From: Chitinophagaceae bacterium
GTDB lineage: Bacteria; Bacteroidota; Bacteroidia; Chitinophagales; Chitinophagaceae
Length of the DNA: 64,000 nucleotides
NCBI GenBank assembly: GCA_016786745.1
Contig: JAEUVS010000092.1
Span: forward strand, 1 to 64,000
Reading direction: 5' to 3'
Position numbers and translations under genes: made by a program. The notes under the pieces are model-generated. The model was not told the DNA's origin. It saw only the letters and a program-made list of their open reading frames with translations, and searched no databases. Numbering within the stretch: position 1 is the stretch's first letter; each line of letters begins with the position of its first letter. Shown here one piece after another: positions 36,263-44,077 of the stretch.

Positions 36263-37585
36263 TCAATTGCTTGTTACTTTCAACTCAACACGCCTGTTGG
36301 CCGCTCTCTCAGCTTCAGTATTATTACCATTCAGCGGATTCGTGTCGCCGAAACCAACTGCTTTAAGACGTTCTGCTTTGATGCCATTCAGTTCAAGGTA
36401 CTCTTTCACACTCTCAGCCCTCGACTGAGAAATCTTCATGTGATTGCGTCCGTCGCTGCTGGTATATCCTTCAATCAACACATGCAGATATGTATTTTCA
36501 TTCAGGATTTTTACAATTCCGTCGAGCACTTCCTTCGATTTCTTTGTAAGAGCCGAGCTCTTGTATTTAAACTGGATTCGTTTCGCGTACCTGTCAATTT
36601 CACTTCTTAACTGTTTGTCAATTTCAGGACAACCATTATTTTCTTTCACACCTTTCACGTCAACACATTTGTCTTCATCGTCGTTTACACCATCCTGGTC
36701 TGTATCCGGGGCAGGGCAACCGTTACGTTTAGCGGCACCTGCGAGGTTCGGGCAGTTGTCGTCTTTGTCAGGCACTCCGTCGTTATCCTGGTCCGGGCAA
36801 CCCTTTGCAAGCGCGCTGCCTTTAAGTTTCGGACATTCATCTTCGAGGTCAGGAACGCCATCGCCGTCGCGGTCTTTCTTCTTTGCTTCACGTTTCTTAT
36901 CCTTGTTGAGGAATACGCCAATGGTGGCGCCTATTACCTGGTTTTTGAATGAACCCGTATTGGTGTTTGCAGTATAGAAGTCGCTTAGACCTTTGCTATA
37001 GTTTGCGGTCAGGAAGAGCTGACCAAATTCGACTCCCGCCAGCGCGTTTACACCGAAATCAACATTTTTATATTTTCCCGACGACCTGGGCACCTTTAGA
37101 CTTGTGTTCTCAGACGCCTGTACGCTACCGTTGTCGAAATAAACACTGGTAGACTCTCTTCCGCTAAACAGGAAAGAAACATACGGACCTGCACCAATAA
37201 TAAATCTCGACTTCTTTCCAAGATCTTTTTTAAAGACGATGTTCAACGGCATTTCCATATAGTTTACAAACTGGCTGCCTGTAACTTTTGTGATCCCTGA
37301 TACACTGCTATCGAGCTGTGTTGAAAATTTACGCCCCTTGTTGATATACGACATCCCTGTTTGAAAATACAGGGTGTTGGAATTGAAGAGGTGTGTTTCA
37401 GCGAGGATGCCGACATGAAAACCAGTTCGCGATGAATATTTGTAATCGAGACTGTCCCACTGCGGACTGCTGTTACCTGGTACTGAGGAACTGTTTATGC
37501 CACCTGTGAGTGCTGTACGGAGCTGTGCATCTGCACTTGTGAAAAAGCCTGCGCACAAAAGAAGGGCTACGGCCATCTTTTTCAT
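36263..37585 (-). CDS. OmpA-family outer-membrane protein with TSP type-3 repeats
   Basis: The protein has 440 residues from the ATG at 37585 (MKKMAVALLL). A longer frame reaches 37750 but overlaps the kinase gene and would place 55 polar and basic residues before the signal peptide. After the signal peptide (about 1-20) comes an eight-strand outer-membrane barrel (about 22-235), then three calcium-binding TSP3 units (DRDGDGVPD, DQDNDGVPD, DTDQDGVND), and an OmpA C-terminal peptidoglycan-binding domain (about 330-440; EGYTSSDG and SQSRAESVKEYL). It ties outer membrane and cell wall. A terminator lies downstream. Confidence 0.92.
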   Translation of the reverse strand: MKKMAVALLLCAGFFTSADAQLRTALTGGINSSSVPGNSSPQWDSLDYKYSSRTGFHVGILAETHLFNSNTLYFQTGMSYINKGRKFSTQLDSSVSGITKVTGSQFVNYMEMPLNIVFKKDLGKKSRFIIGAGPYVSFLFSGRESTSVYFDNGSVQASENTSLKVPRSSGKYKNVDFGVNALAGVEFGQLFLTANYSKGLSDFYTANTNTGSFKNQVIGATIGVFLNKDKKREAKKKDRDGDGVPDLEDECPKLKGSALAKGCPDQDNDGVPDKDDNCPNLAGAAKRNGCPAPDTDQDGVNDDEDKCVDVKGVKENNGCPEIDKQLRSEIDRYAKRIQFKYKSSALTKKSKEVLDGIVKILNENTYLHVLIEGYTSSDGRNHMKISQSRAESVKEYLELNGIKAERLKAVGFGDTNPLNGNNTEAERAANRRVELKVTSN

Positions 37586-37667
37586 AAGATCACTATTGGA
37601 TTTAAAAAAGGATTTCGAACGATTATAACGCAGAAAAAACCGGAATATTACGGGATGCGGCTGGTTT

Positions 37668-39119
37668 CTAAGCCTCTGAACCTGCTTTTTCGAGGGTGAA
37701 CGAAAAACGGCTACCGACGCCTTCTTCGCTTGTAATATGCAGAGCGCCATTGTTTTTGGCCAGGAACTCCTTGCAAAGCATCAGTCCGAGACCCGTGCCC
37801 TTTTCGCTGCCGGTGCCGCGTGTGGTGAAATATTCGTTGTGACTTATTTTTTGAAGGGCGCTCCCGGAAAGGCCGATGCCGCTATCTTTTACATACACTT
37901 CTACCGCATCGGGATGGGTGTCGGCGCCAATCTGTACGCAGCCCTGCTCAGGGGTGAATTTGATGGCATTCGATACGAGATTGCGTAGCACCAGCTGCAG
38001 CATTTCCTGTTGACCGTGAACGAGCACATCGTTTTTGATGGTATTGATAAGCCGTATATTTTTTGCCTCGGCCTGGCTTTTCATCTGGCTAAATATCTCT
38101 TGTGTAAACACGCGCACATTGACAGTGGTCAGTGAAACATCAAGTGTCTGCATCTGGCATTTGGCCCATTGCAGCATGTTTTCCATCAGAGTGGTGGTGT
38201 AGTTGAGGTCCTTCATCACTTCTGGAACCATTGCCTTAATATCTTCTGCGGGCATGTCGTATTTCTCGATGTTGTGAAAGATATTTCTTAACGCATACAT
38301 CGGTGATTTCAGGTCGTGGGCGATTACTGAAAAGAGTTTATTCTTAAGATTGTTGAGATCGCGCAGTTCAGCTGCCTGTTTGTCGAGCAGTGCGGCATTG
38401 TGCGCAAGCGTCTGTTGGTAGTTGGCGTTTTCTTTCTTAACAAGAAACAGCCCGAAGAAAATAAATACGATCGCGATGAGGTGATTGAAGAGATAGAGCA
38501 CGCCATTTACTTCAAGCTGAAACTGGTAATTTCTCCATACAACGGTAAGCACAAAATAACTGATCATGGAAAGTGTGACCGTGAAGATCATATGGCCGAT
38601 ATCCTGGATGAAGAATACGGCGAGAATTCCGTACAGTATAAAGAACAGTTCTATTCCCAGGTTCATCCCGCTCAGGTACACGATGCTTGTGATTACGGGG
38701 TAAAGAATAAAATAGCTTAATGTGCTTACCTCGTAACTTCTTTTGCTGTTGAGAAATAACACAAGCAGGCTCACCAACGCGGGCATGCATGCTGCCACCC
38801 AGCCGAGTGTAGAAATTTTATGACTGCTTATTAATGCGCTTATTGGTATCGCTACACCGAAGATGAACTGGAAAAAGTTAAGCAGGTTAAACACCTTTAG
38901 CTTGCGGCGTTCATAGTCTTCGAGCTGATCGGTAACGCCGAGGGATTGAATTTTATCGAAAAACGTAGTAATATGGCGGGGTAAAAAGATGTTCCGCAGA
39001 GAATTAGAATACTGATGAAGATAGCCGGGCGAGCCAGAGAAGAAGGAAGTTTTGATAGGAAACTCACTAATTGCCGGCTTTTCCTGAACATGCGCCATGT
39101 TCCGGGATGGATTTTTCAT
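37668..39119 (-). CDS. Membrane-bound sensor histidine kinase
   Basis: The protein has 483 residues. An N-terminal cytoplasmic segment (about 1-70) is followed by six membrane helices (about 72-230), a short coiled coil and a kinase core. Motifs are the H-box with the phosphorylated histidine in FSVIAHDLKSPM, N-box LRNLVSNAIKFT, G1 VKDSGIGLS and G2 GTGSEKGTGLGL. There is no PAS or periplasmic sensor domain, so the membrane part is likely the sensor. No response regulator lies next to it, so it is an orphan. The OmpA gene is downstream on the same strand, 82 bases away. Confidence 0.9.
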   Translation of the reverse strand: MKNPSRNMAHVQEKPAISEFPIKTSFFSGSPGYLHQYSNSLRNIFLPRHITTFFDKIQSLGVTDQLEDYERRKLKVFNLLNFFQFIFGVAIPISALISSHKISTLGWVAACMPALVSLLVLFLNSKRSYEVSTLSYFILYPVITSIVYLSGMNLGIELFFILYGILAVFFIQDIGHMIFTVTLSMISYFVLTVVWRNYQFQLEVNGVLYLFNHLIAIVFIFFGLFLVKKENANYQQTLAHNAALLDKQAAELRDLNNLKNKLFSVIAHDLKSPMYALRNIFHNIEKYDMPAEDIKAMVPEVMKDLNYTTTLMENMLQWAKCQMQTLDVSLTTVNVRVFTQEIFSQMKSQAEAKNIRLINTIKNDVLVHGQQEMLQLVLRNLVSNAIKFTPEQGCVQIGADTHPDAVEVYVKDSGIGLSGSALQKISHNEYFTTRGTGSEKGTGLGLMLCKEFLAKNNGALHITSEEGVGSRFSFTLEKAGSEA

Positions 39120-39264
39120 AAATATTCTGCGGTTAGTATTGGAAGTGTAAAATAAATATAAACTTTAATATCTGATATTAAAAGAGTATAAAAGATATTA
39201 AACGCTTGTTGATCGGAGTCATGGCATGTGAGGCATAGAAATGGTATGACAAACGTGTACCGGT

Positions 39265-39795
39265 ATGAAAAAGATACTACTTCAACTATTCGGGTTGCTC
39301 GCTGCTGCGTCATCGCTACAAAGCGCAAACGGGCAATGTTGTACCATCATTGATATGGCCAAAGAGGCTGGTACATTCACTATACGCGATAGTCGCAGCG
39401 GAAGGATACAACTGTTTAAGCCCGACGCTCTCGAAGGCGCCGAATTAAAAATAGGAGATTCGGTCGACGTGAAGTTCGATTCAATGAAGGTGGTGTCGGT
39501 AAAAGGTGTTGCAAAAACATACGACCTGCTGGAACCTTTGTATAACGATTCATGCTGTGTTGTGATGAAACTCGACACGCTTATGCCGGATTCTGTTTTC
39601 AGGGTGACCGCCAGGAATATTTCGTCGGGAAAAAGTATTTATTTCAATTTGCCCTCAACATTGCGGCCGTCGTTAGATTCAGGTACAGTAGTGTTCATGC
39701 ATCCCAGTCATGGCTATGCGATGGTCGCTACCCGGACCGACAGCACACGAAAAGCACTTTTTGGATTTCCGGTTCTGGAGAAGCCGGATAATTAG
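39265..39795 (+). CDS. Exported protein of unknown function
   Basis: The protein has 176 residues. A signal peptide of about 23 residues ends in ANGQ, directly followed by CC, so the mature protein starts with a cysteine pair; a second CC is at NDSCCVV. The rest looks beta-rich (TFTIRDSRSGRIQLF, VDVKFDSMKVVSV) with an acidic bias. I recognise no domain. The gene is single, and its stop overlaps the 55-residue membrane gene by four bases in convergent orientation. Confidence 0.65.
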   Translation: MKKILLQLFGLLAAASSLQSANGQCCTIIDMAKEAGTFTIRDSRSGRIQLFKPDALEGAELKIGDSVDVKFDSMKVVSVKGVAKTYDLLEPLYNDSCCVVMKLDTLMPDSVFRVTARNISSGKSIYFNLPSTLRPSLDSGTVVFMHPSHGYAMVATRTDSTRKALFGFPVLEKPDN

Positions 39796-39959
39796 CTGGT
39801 GAACATCATCACGACGCCGAATATTAAGAATGCCGAAGCAGAATAAAGGCTGAGCGCGTCATTTCTTCCCGTTATTAAAATATTCGCGAACAATATCAGC
39901 GACACGATGGTAAAGAATGCGCCGATCACAAAAGAAAGATTGTTTAGCTTTTTATACAT
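39792..39959 (-). CDS. Small two-helix membrane protein next to a sodium symporter
   Basis: The frame encodes 55 residues from the ATG at 39959 to the TAA at 39792-39794. It has two hydrophobic segments (about 9-28, SFVIGAFFTIVSLILFANIL, and 38-54) joined by a polar loop (TGRNDALS), with basic residues at the N-terminus. It begins 10 bases after the symporter stop on the same strand and so is likely cotranscribed. Short partner subunits are known for several transporters. No family is recognised. The coding signal is good but no experimental support is available. Confidence 0.65.
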   Translation of the reverse strand: MYKKLNNLSFVIGAFFTIVSLILFANILITGRNDALSLYSASAFLIFGVVMMFTS

Positions 39960-39969
39960 CGTGTTCAAT

Positions 39970-41631
39970 TTAGAAGAAAATAATGTTGAGAATAATCGTA
40001 ATGGCCAGTAGCAAAATGGCCAACGGCACGATGCGCTGGTACCATTTCGCCGAAGTGTATTTTGGTTTTTCTGTCAGTGAATACACCAATCCCACCAAGT
40101 CCTTATCCGGCTTTGGTTTCGTGGCGAGGCTGATCACAATGGTCAGCACAAAATTTACGATCCACGATACGGCTGCAACAATGAAGGCCTGCCCCATGCC
40201 ACTTTTTATTGGAAATAACGGCGCTATCCATCCGCCTTTTCCTTCCGCGATTGTAAGACCATGAGTGATTGCGGCGCCAAGTGTGCCGAATACAAGTCCC
40301 CAGAATGCGCCATGACCTGTTGTTCGCTTCCAGAACATGCCGAGAAGGAATGTTGCGAAGAGAGGTCCGTTCACAAATCCGAAAACAAGTTGCAGGAAGT
40401 CGTTAATGTTGTTGAAGCCCTTCGCGATATATGCGGTGGCGATAGAAATCAATATACCCGCGACTGTTACGAATTTTCCGAATACGAGATAGTGTTTGTC
40501 GGATCTGCGTTTTACAAAATATGCCTGGTAAACGTCGTAAGTTACCACTGCGTTGAAGGCCGTAACGTTCCCTGCCATACCACTCATGAACGAGGCCATG
40601 AGCGCCGTGATACCAACGCCAAGAAGTCCGCTCGGATAGTAATGTGCGATGAGTGATGGCAGCGTCATAGTGTAATTGAGTTGTCCATCAGCTTCAACAG
40701 GTATGCGGTAGCCATTCGCCTGGAGTGCGGGTTGCATCAATGCGATCGCCACTACGCCGGGCAGTACAACAATCAGGGGCATCAGCATTTTAGGAATAGC
40801 GGCAATGATAGGTGTGCGCTGCGCATCGCCCATATTTTTTGCGATCATCGCGCGTTGCACCACGAGGAAGTCGGTACACCAGTAGCCAAACGACATGACA
40901 AATCCCAAACCGAATATGAGCGACATAAAATGCAATCCCATTGGATTGGCATCGGGGTCGCCCATATATTTCCATGCATGGGTCATATAAGAAGGAAGCT
41001 GGGCCTTTACATTTTCCCATCCACCTGCATCATGAAGTGCAACGATAACCAATGGCGACAGGCCAAGCACGATGAGAAAGAACTGAAGCACTTCATTATA
41101 AACGGCGCTGGTGAGACCTCCGAGAAAAGTGTAGACCATCACAATGCCAGCCGCTACCCAGATCGAAACATCGAAGTTCCATTTCAGGATGATCTCGAGC
41201 ATTTTTGCAAGGGCATACAGCGATATGCCTGATGAAAATACCGTCATCACTGCGAACGATATCGCGTTGAGTCCGCGTGTTTTTTCATCGAATCGCAGGG
41301 AAAGGTATTCCGGTACACTGCGCGCTTTGCTCCCATAATAAAACGGCATCATGAATACGCCAAGGAACACCATGGCGAATATCGCGCCGACCCAATAAAA
41401 GTGAACGGTCATGATACCATATTTCGCTCCCGACGCCACCATGCCGATAACTTCCTGTGCGCCAAGGTTAGCCGAAATAAAGGCGAGGCTGGTGATCCAT
41501 AACGGGATGTTCCTGCTGCTGGAAAGGAAGTCGTTGCTCGACTTAATCTTTCTTTTAATGAGAAATCCTACGCCGATAACAAATAAGAAATAAACTATAA
41601 TAATCAGGTAGTCTGGCGCTTGTAAATTCAT
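39970..41631 (-). CDS. Sodium:solute symporter of SGLT type, probable myo-inositol or sugar transporter
   Basis: The protein has 553 residues with about 14 membrane helices, SSS family. Motifs are SSRNIPLWITSLAFISANLGAQEVIGM in the first helices and GLTSAVYNEVLQFFLIVLGL, typical of the SGLT-like branch that carries glucose, galactose or inositol. Residues for the sodium site lie in helices 1 and 8 (MASFMSGMAGNVTAFNAVVTYD). It is divergent to a myo-inositol oxygenase gene with 95 bases between the starts, which points to myo-inositol as cargo. It shares the family, not the branch, with the symporter at 21652. Confidence 0.88.
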   Translation of the reverse strand: MNLQAPDYLIIIVYFLFVIGVGFLIKRKIKSSNDFLSSSRNIPLWITSLAFISANLGAQEVIGMVASGAKYGIMTVHFYWVGAIFAMVFLGVFMMPFYYGSKARSVPEYLSLRFDEKTRGLNAISFAVMTVFSSGISLYALAKMLEIILKWNFDVSIWVAAGIVMVYTFLGGLTSAVYNEVLQFFLIVLGLSPLVIVALHDAGGWENVKAQLPSYMTHAWKYMGDPDANPMGLHFMSLIFGLGFVMSFGYWCTDFLVVQRAMIAKNMGDAQRTPIIAAIPKMLMPLIVVLPGVVAIALMQPALQANGYRIPVEADGQLNYTMTLPSLIAHYYPSGLLGVGITALMASFMSGMAGNVTAFNAVVTYDVYQAYFVKRRSDKHYLVFGKFVTVAGILISIATAYIAKGFNNINDFLQLVFGFVNGPLFATFLLGMFWKRTTGHGAFWGLVFGTLGAAITHGLTIAEGKGGWIAPLFPIKSGMGQAFIVAAVSWIVNFVLTIVISLATKPKPDKDLVGLVYSLTEKPKYTSAKWYQRIVPLAILLLAITIILNIIFF

Positions 41632-41726
41632 AGCAATCGTTAAGTGGGAGGAGACGTTACTGGCGCAATATATTTTATTTGTGTAACTTTAAAACACACA
41701 CTCATCATTAATAAAAACTGATTGAC

Positions 41727-42611
41727 ATGCCTGCAGTAAAGAAGGAATTTACGGCGCACGAAAAGAATCCCCTGGCCAGCCTGGATGAATGGGAAGATGC
41801 TGTACTGGAAAGATATCCAGAGCCGGGTGTTCCGGCCAAAACGAAAGAAGACTTCAGGAATTACGAGCAGCCGGGACGGGATACTGTGCGTGAATTTTAC
41901 CGGTTGAACCATACTTACCAGACATATGATTTTGTTCTTGACAAGAAAGCGAATTACCTGAAGTTCGATAAAAAAGAAATGCCGGTTTGGAACGCCTTTG
42001 ATTTTTTGAACCAGCTGGTAGATGATTCAGATCCCGATACCGACCTCGATCAGTTTCAGCATTTACTTCAAACATCTGAGGCTATCCGCGCCGACGGTCA
42101 CCCCGACTGGATGGTGTTGACAGGTTTGATGCACGACATGGGTAAGGTGCTGTGCCTGTTTGGTGAACCCCAGTGGGCGGTTGTCGGTGATACTTTCCCT
42201 GTAGGTTGTGCTTATTCGGATAAAGTGGTGTATCCTGAATATTTTAAAAATAATCCTGATTACAACAGGCCGGAGTTTCAAACGCAAACAGGTGTGTATG
42301 AAAAAGGATGCGGGCTCAGGAATGTTCATATGTCGTGGGGCCATGATGAATATGTGTACCAGATGATGAAGGATCATTTACCTGAAGAAGGACTTTACAT
42401 GCTGCGTTATCATTCGTTTTATGCATGGCATCGTGAGGGCGAGTATGGTTATCTTCTCGATGAACATGATAAAAAGATGTTGAAATGGGTGCAGCTTTTT
42501 AATCCATATGATTTGTATTCGAAGAGTCCGAAGCCCCCGGTGTGGAGTGAGTTGAAATCCTATTATGAAGATTTGGTGGGCAAATATCTGCCGCAGACGA
42601 TAAAATTTTAA
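41727..42611 (+). CDS. Inositol oxygenase (myo-inositol to D-glucuronate)
   Basis: The protein has 294 residues, cytoplasmic. It has the HD-fold of the di-iron enzyme MIOX. Visible iron-ligand motifs are the HD pair in LTGLMHDMGKVL (about residue 134-135), NVHMSWGHDEYVYQMM and LRYHSFYAWHREGEY. It opens myo-inositol with O2 to D-glucuronate. The enzyme is common in eukaryotes and found in some Bacteroidota. It sits opposite an SGLT-like symporter, which fits uptake and breakdown of inositol. Genes for the next steps are not in the window. The stop overlaps the convergent DUF1080 gene by four bases. Confidence 0.93.
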   Translation: MPAVKKEFTAHEKNPLASLDEWEDAVLERYPEPGVPAKTKEDFRNYEQPGRDTVREFYRLNHTYQTYDFVLDKKANYLKFDKKEMPVWNAFDFLNQLVDDSDPDTDLDQFQHLLQTSEAIRADGHPDWMVLTGLMHDMGKVLCLFGEPQWAVVGDTFPVGCAYSDKVVYPEYFKNNPDYNRPEFQTQTGVYEKGCGLRNVHMSWGHDEYVYQMMKDHLPEEGLYMLRYHSFYAWHREGEYGYLLDEHDKKMLKWVQLFNPYDLYSKSPKPPVWSELKSYYEDLVGKYLPQTIKF

Positions 42612-43948
42612 AGCCTCCTGATTTTAATATTTTTGAAACTTACTGCATCTCCATGATCCTGTAACAGGATAAACCCTTCTTTGGCCTCCCCGAAAGCCGG
42701 CCAAACTTTATACTTACTCCGCGCAACCAGCTTGCGGTAATCTTCGGAACCACGCACATACTCCAATACTTTCACTCCATTCAAAAAATGTTCAACCCTG
42801 TTATCGGGATGCACCACAATGCGGCCCTGGTTCCACTCACCGGGAGGTTTAATAAACCGCTCTTGCTTTTCAGCTTTTATTAAATCATACAACGAAGCGA
42901 GCGTACGATTTCCCGCTATGCCAAACTTCGCATCAGGATGAAGAGAATCATCGAGCAGCTGATATTCGAGCCCGATCGCAGACCCATCAGTTTTTTCCTG
43001 CAGCGTCACAAAATATTTTACTCCACTGTTTCCACCGGGTGATATTTTGAAAGAAAACGAGAGATCAAACGCGCCGTACTTATCTGTCGTGATAATATCT
43101 CCACCATTCGCGCTTTCCTTTCCCTGTGAAGAAAGAACGGAAAGCGTACCGTTTTCTATCGCCCAACCTTTTCCGGGAAATTTATCTGAACGTGCACTTC
43201 GCCAACCCGCAGACGTTTTTCCATCGAACAATAATTTCCATCCGTTCGATTGCTCATATCCAGTAAGCTGGTTATCCTGCATATTTACCACGAAAATATT
43301 ATCACCAAAAGATGCAGGCGAAGGTTTCGTATCGAGGTTGATATTCTTGAAATATACTTTCTTTCCCGCGTGTGCCTCATCATCGACGGCATGCACCTGC
43401 AATGCGATGAAGCCGGTATTGTCGACCGTGTCTACTACATAAGCGACGGGTTTTCCATTGAGCCACGTTTTTGTTTCGTTGCCTATGCATTCAATTTTAA
43501 GATTGTTGAATTCATCTGCTTTGAATGCATCCATCGCAGGAGTGTTTAAAGGCAACGGATAAAGCCATCCCCGCCTCGCTTCGTCATATATTCCTGCACT
43601 CCATCTGCGCGATGAAGGATCAATCTCCACCTGGCGGCCATACACTTTTTTGCCGGCTGAATCGAAATGGCTACGCATCATTACGCCGGAATTATTTGCA
43701 GTGTCTTCTATTTTGAAATCGAGTGTAAGAACGAAATCGCCGTATTCTTGCCCGGTACACAAAAACGTGTTTCCTGTATTTGTTTTTGTAGTGCCTACGA
43801 TCATCCCGTCTTCAACGCTGAATGTGGCGTCGCCACCGAGTACTTTCCAGCCCTCCAGTGTTTTACCGTTGAAAATTTCATTGGTGTCTTCTGTAGGTTG
43901 TGAGCATGAGATGGCAAAAATTGCTATTGCAAGAGCGTATAGTTTCAT
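42608..43948 (-). CDS. Lipoprotein with two DUF1080 (3-keto-disaccharide hydrolase) domains
   Basis: The protein has 446 residues. The lipobox cysteine lies about residue 15 (AISC). Two similar beta-sandwich domains of DUF1080 type follow: about 22-205 (FNGKTLEGWKVLGG, EYGDFVLTLDFKI, NNSGVMMRS) and about 235-446 (FDGKTSAGWRSAR, YGAFDLSFSFKI, GNSGVKYFV). DUF1080 enzymes split 3-keto-glycosides made by GFO/IDH-type oxidases. None of those oxidases is adjacent. One copy may bind and the other cut. The family is firm; the role here is inferred. Confidence 0.88.
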   Translation of the reverse strand: MKLYALAIAIFAISCSQPTEDTNEIFNGKTLEGWKVLGGDATFSVEDGMIVGTTKTNTGNTFLCTGQEYGDFVLTLDFKIEDTANNSGVMMRSHFDSAGKKVYGRQVEIDPSSRRWSAGIYDEARRGWLYPLPLNTPAMDAFKADEFNNLKIECIGNETKTWLNGKPVAYVVDTVDNTGFIALQVHAVDDEAHAGKKVYFKNINLDTKPSPASFGDNIFVVNMQDNQLTGYEQSNGWKLLFDGKTSAGWRSARSDKFPGKGWAIENGTLSVLSSQGKESANGGDIITTDKYGAFDLSFSFKISPGGNSGVKYFVTLQEKTDGSAIGLEYQLLDDSLHPDAKFGIAGNRTLASLYDLIKAEKQERFIKPPGEWNQGRIVVHPDNRVEHFLNGVKVLEYVRGSEDYRKLVARSKYKVWPAFGEAKEGFILLQDHGDAVSFKNIKIRRL

Positions 43949-44077
43949 CAGATGAAGATAAAATGAAAAGCATTACCGGGTATCTTTTATTAATGCTGTC
44001 CGGATTTGAATAACTTTTTGGAAATTTAAGTCTGAACGGTTAACGTTTTACTTATCTCATATATCATTAAAGTTGCA

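Noticed and set aside
37586..37750. N-terminal extension of the OmpA gene
   Set aside because: It overlaps the kinase gene and puts 55 basic and polar residues before a complete signal peptide. The start at 37585 is preferred.
40681..41232. Long reading frame on the strand opposite the sodium symporter
   Set aside because: It lies wholly inside a clear membrane transporter gene. Its protein is rich in His, Arg and Cys without any family motif, as expected from an antisense frame.
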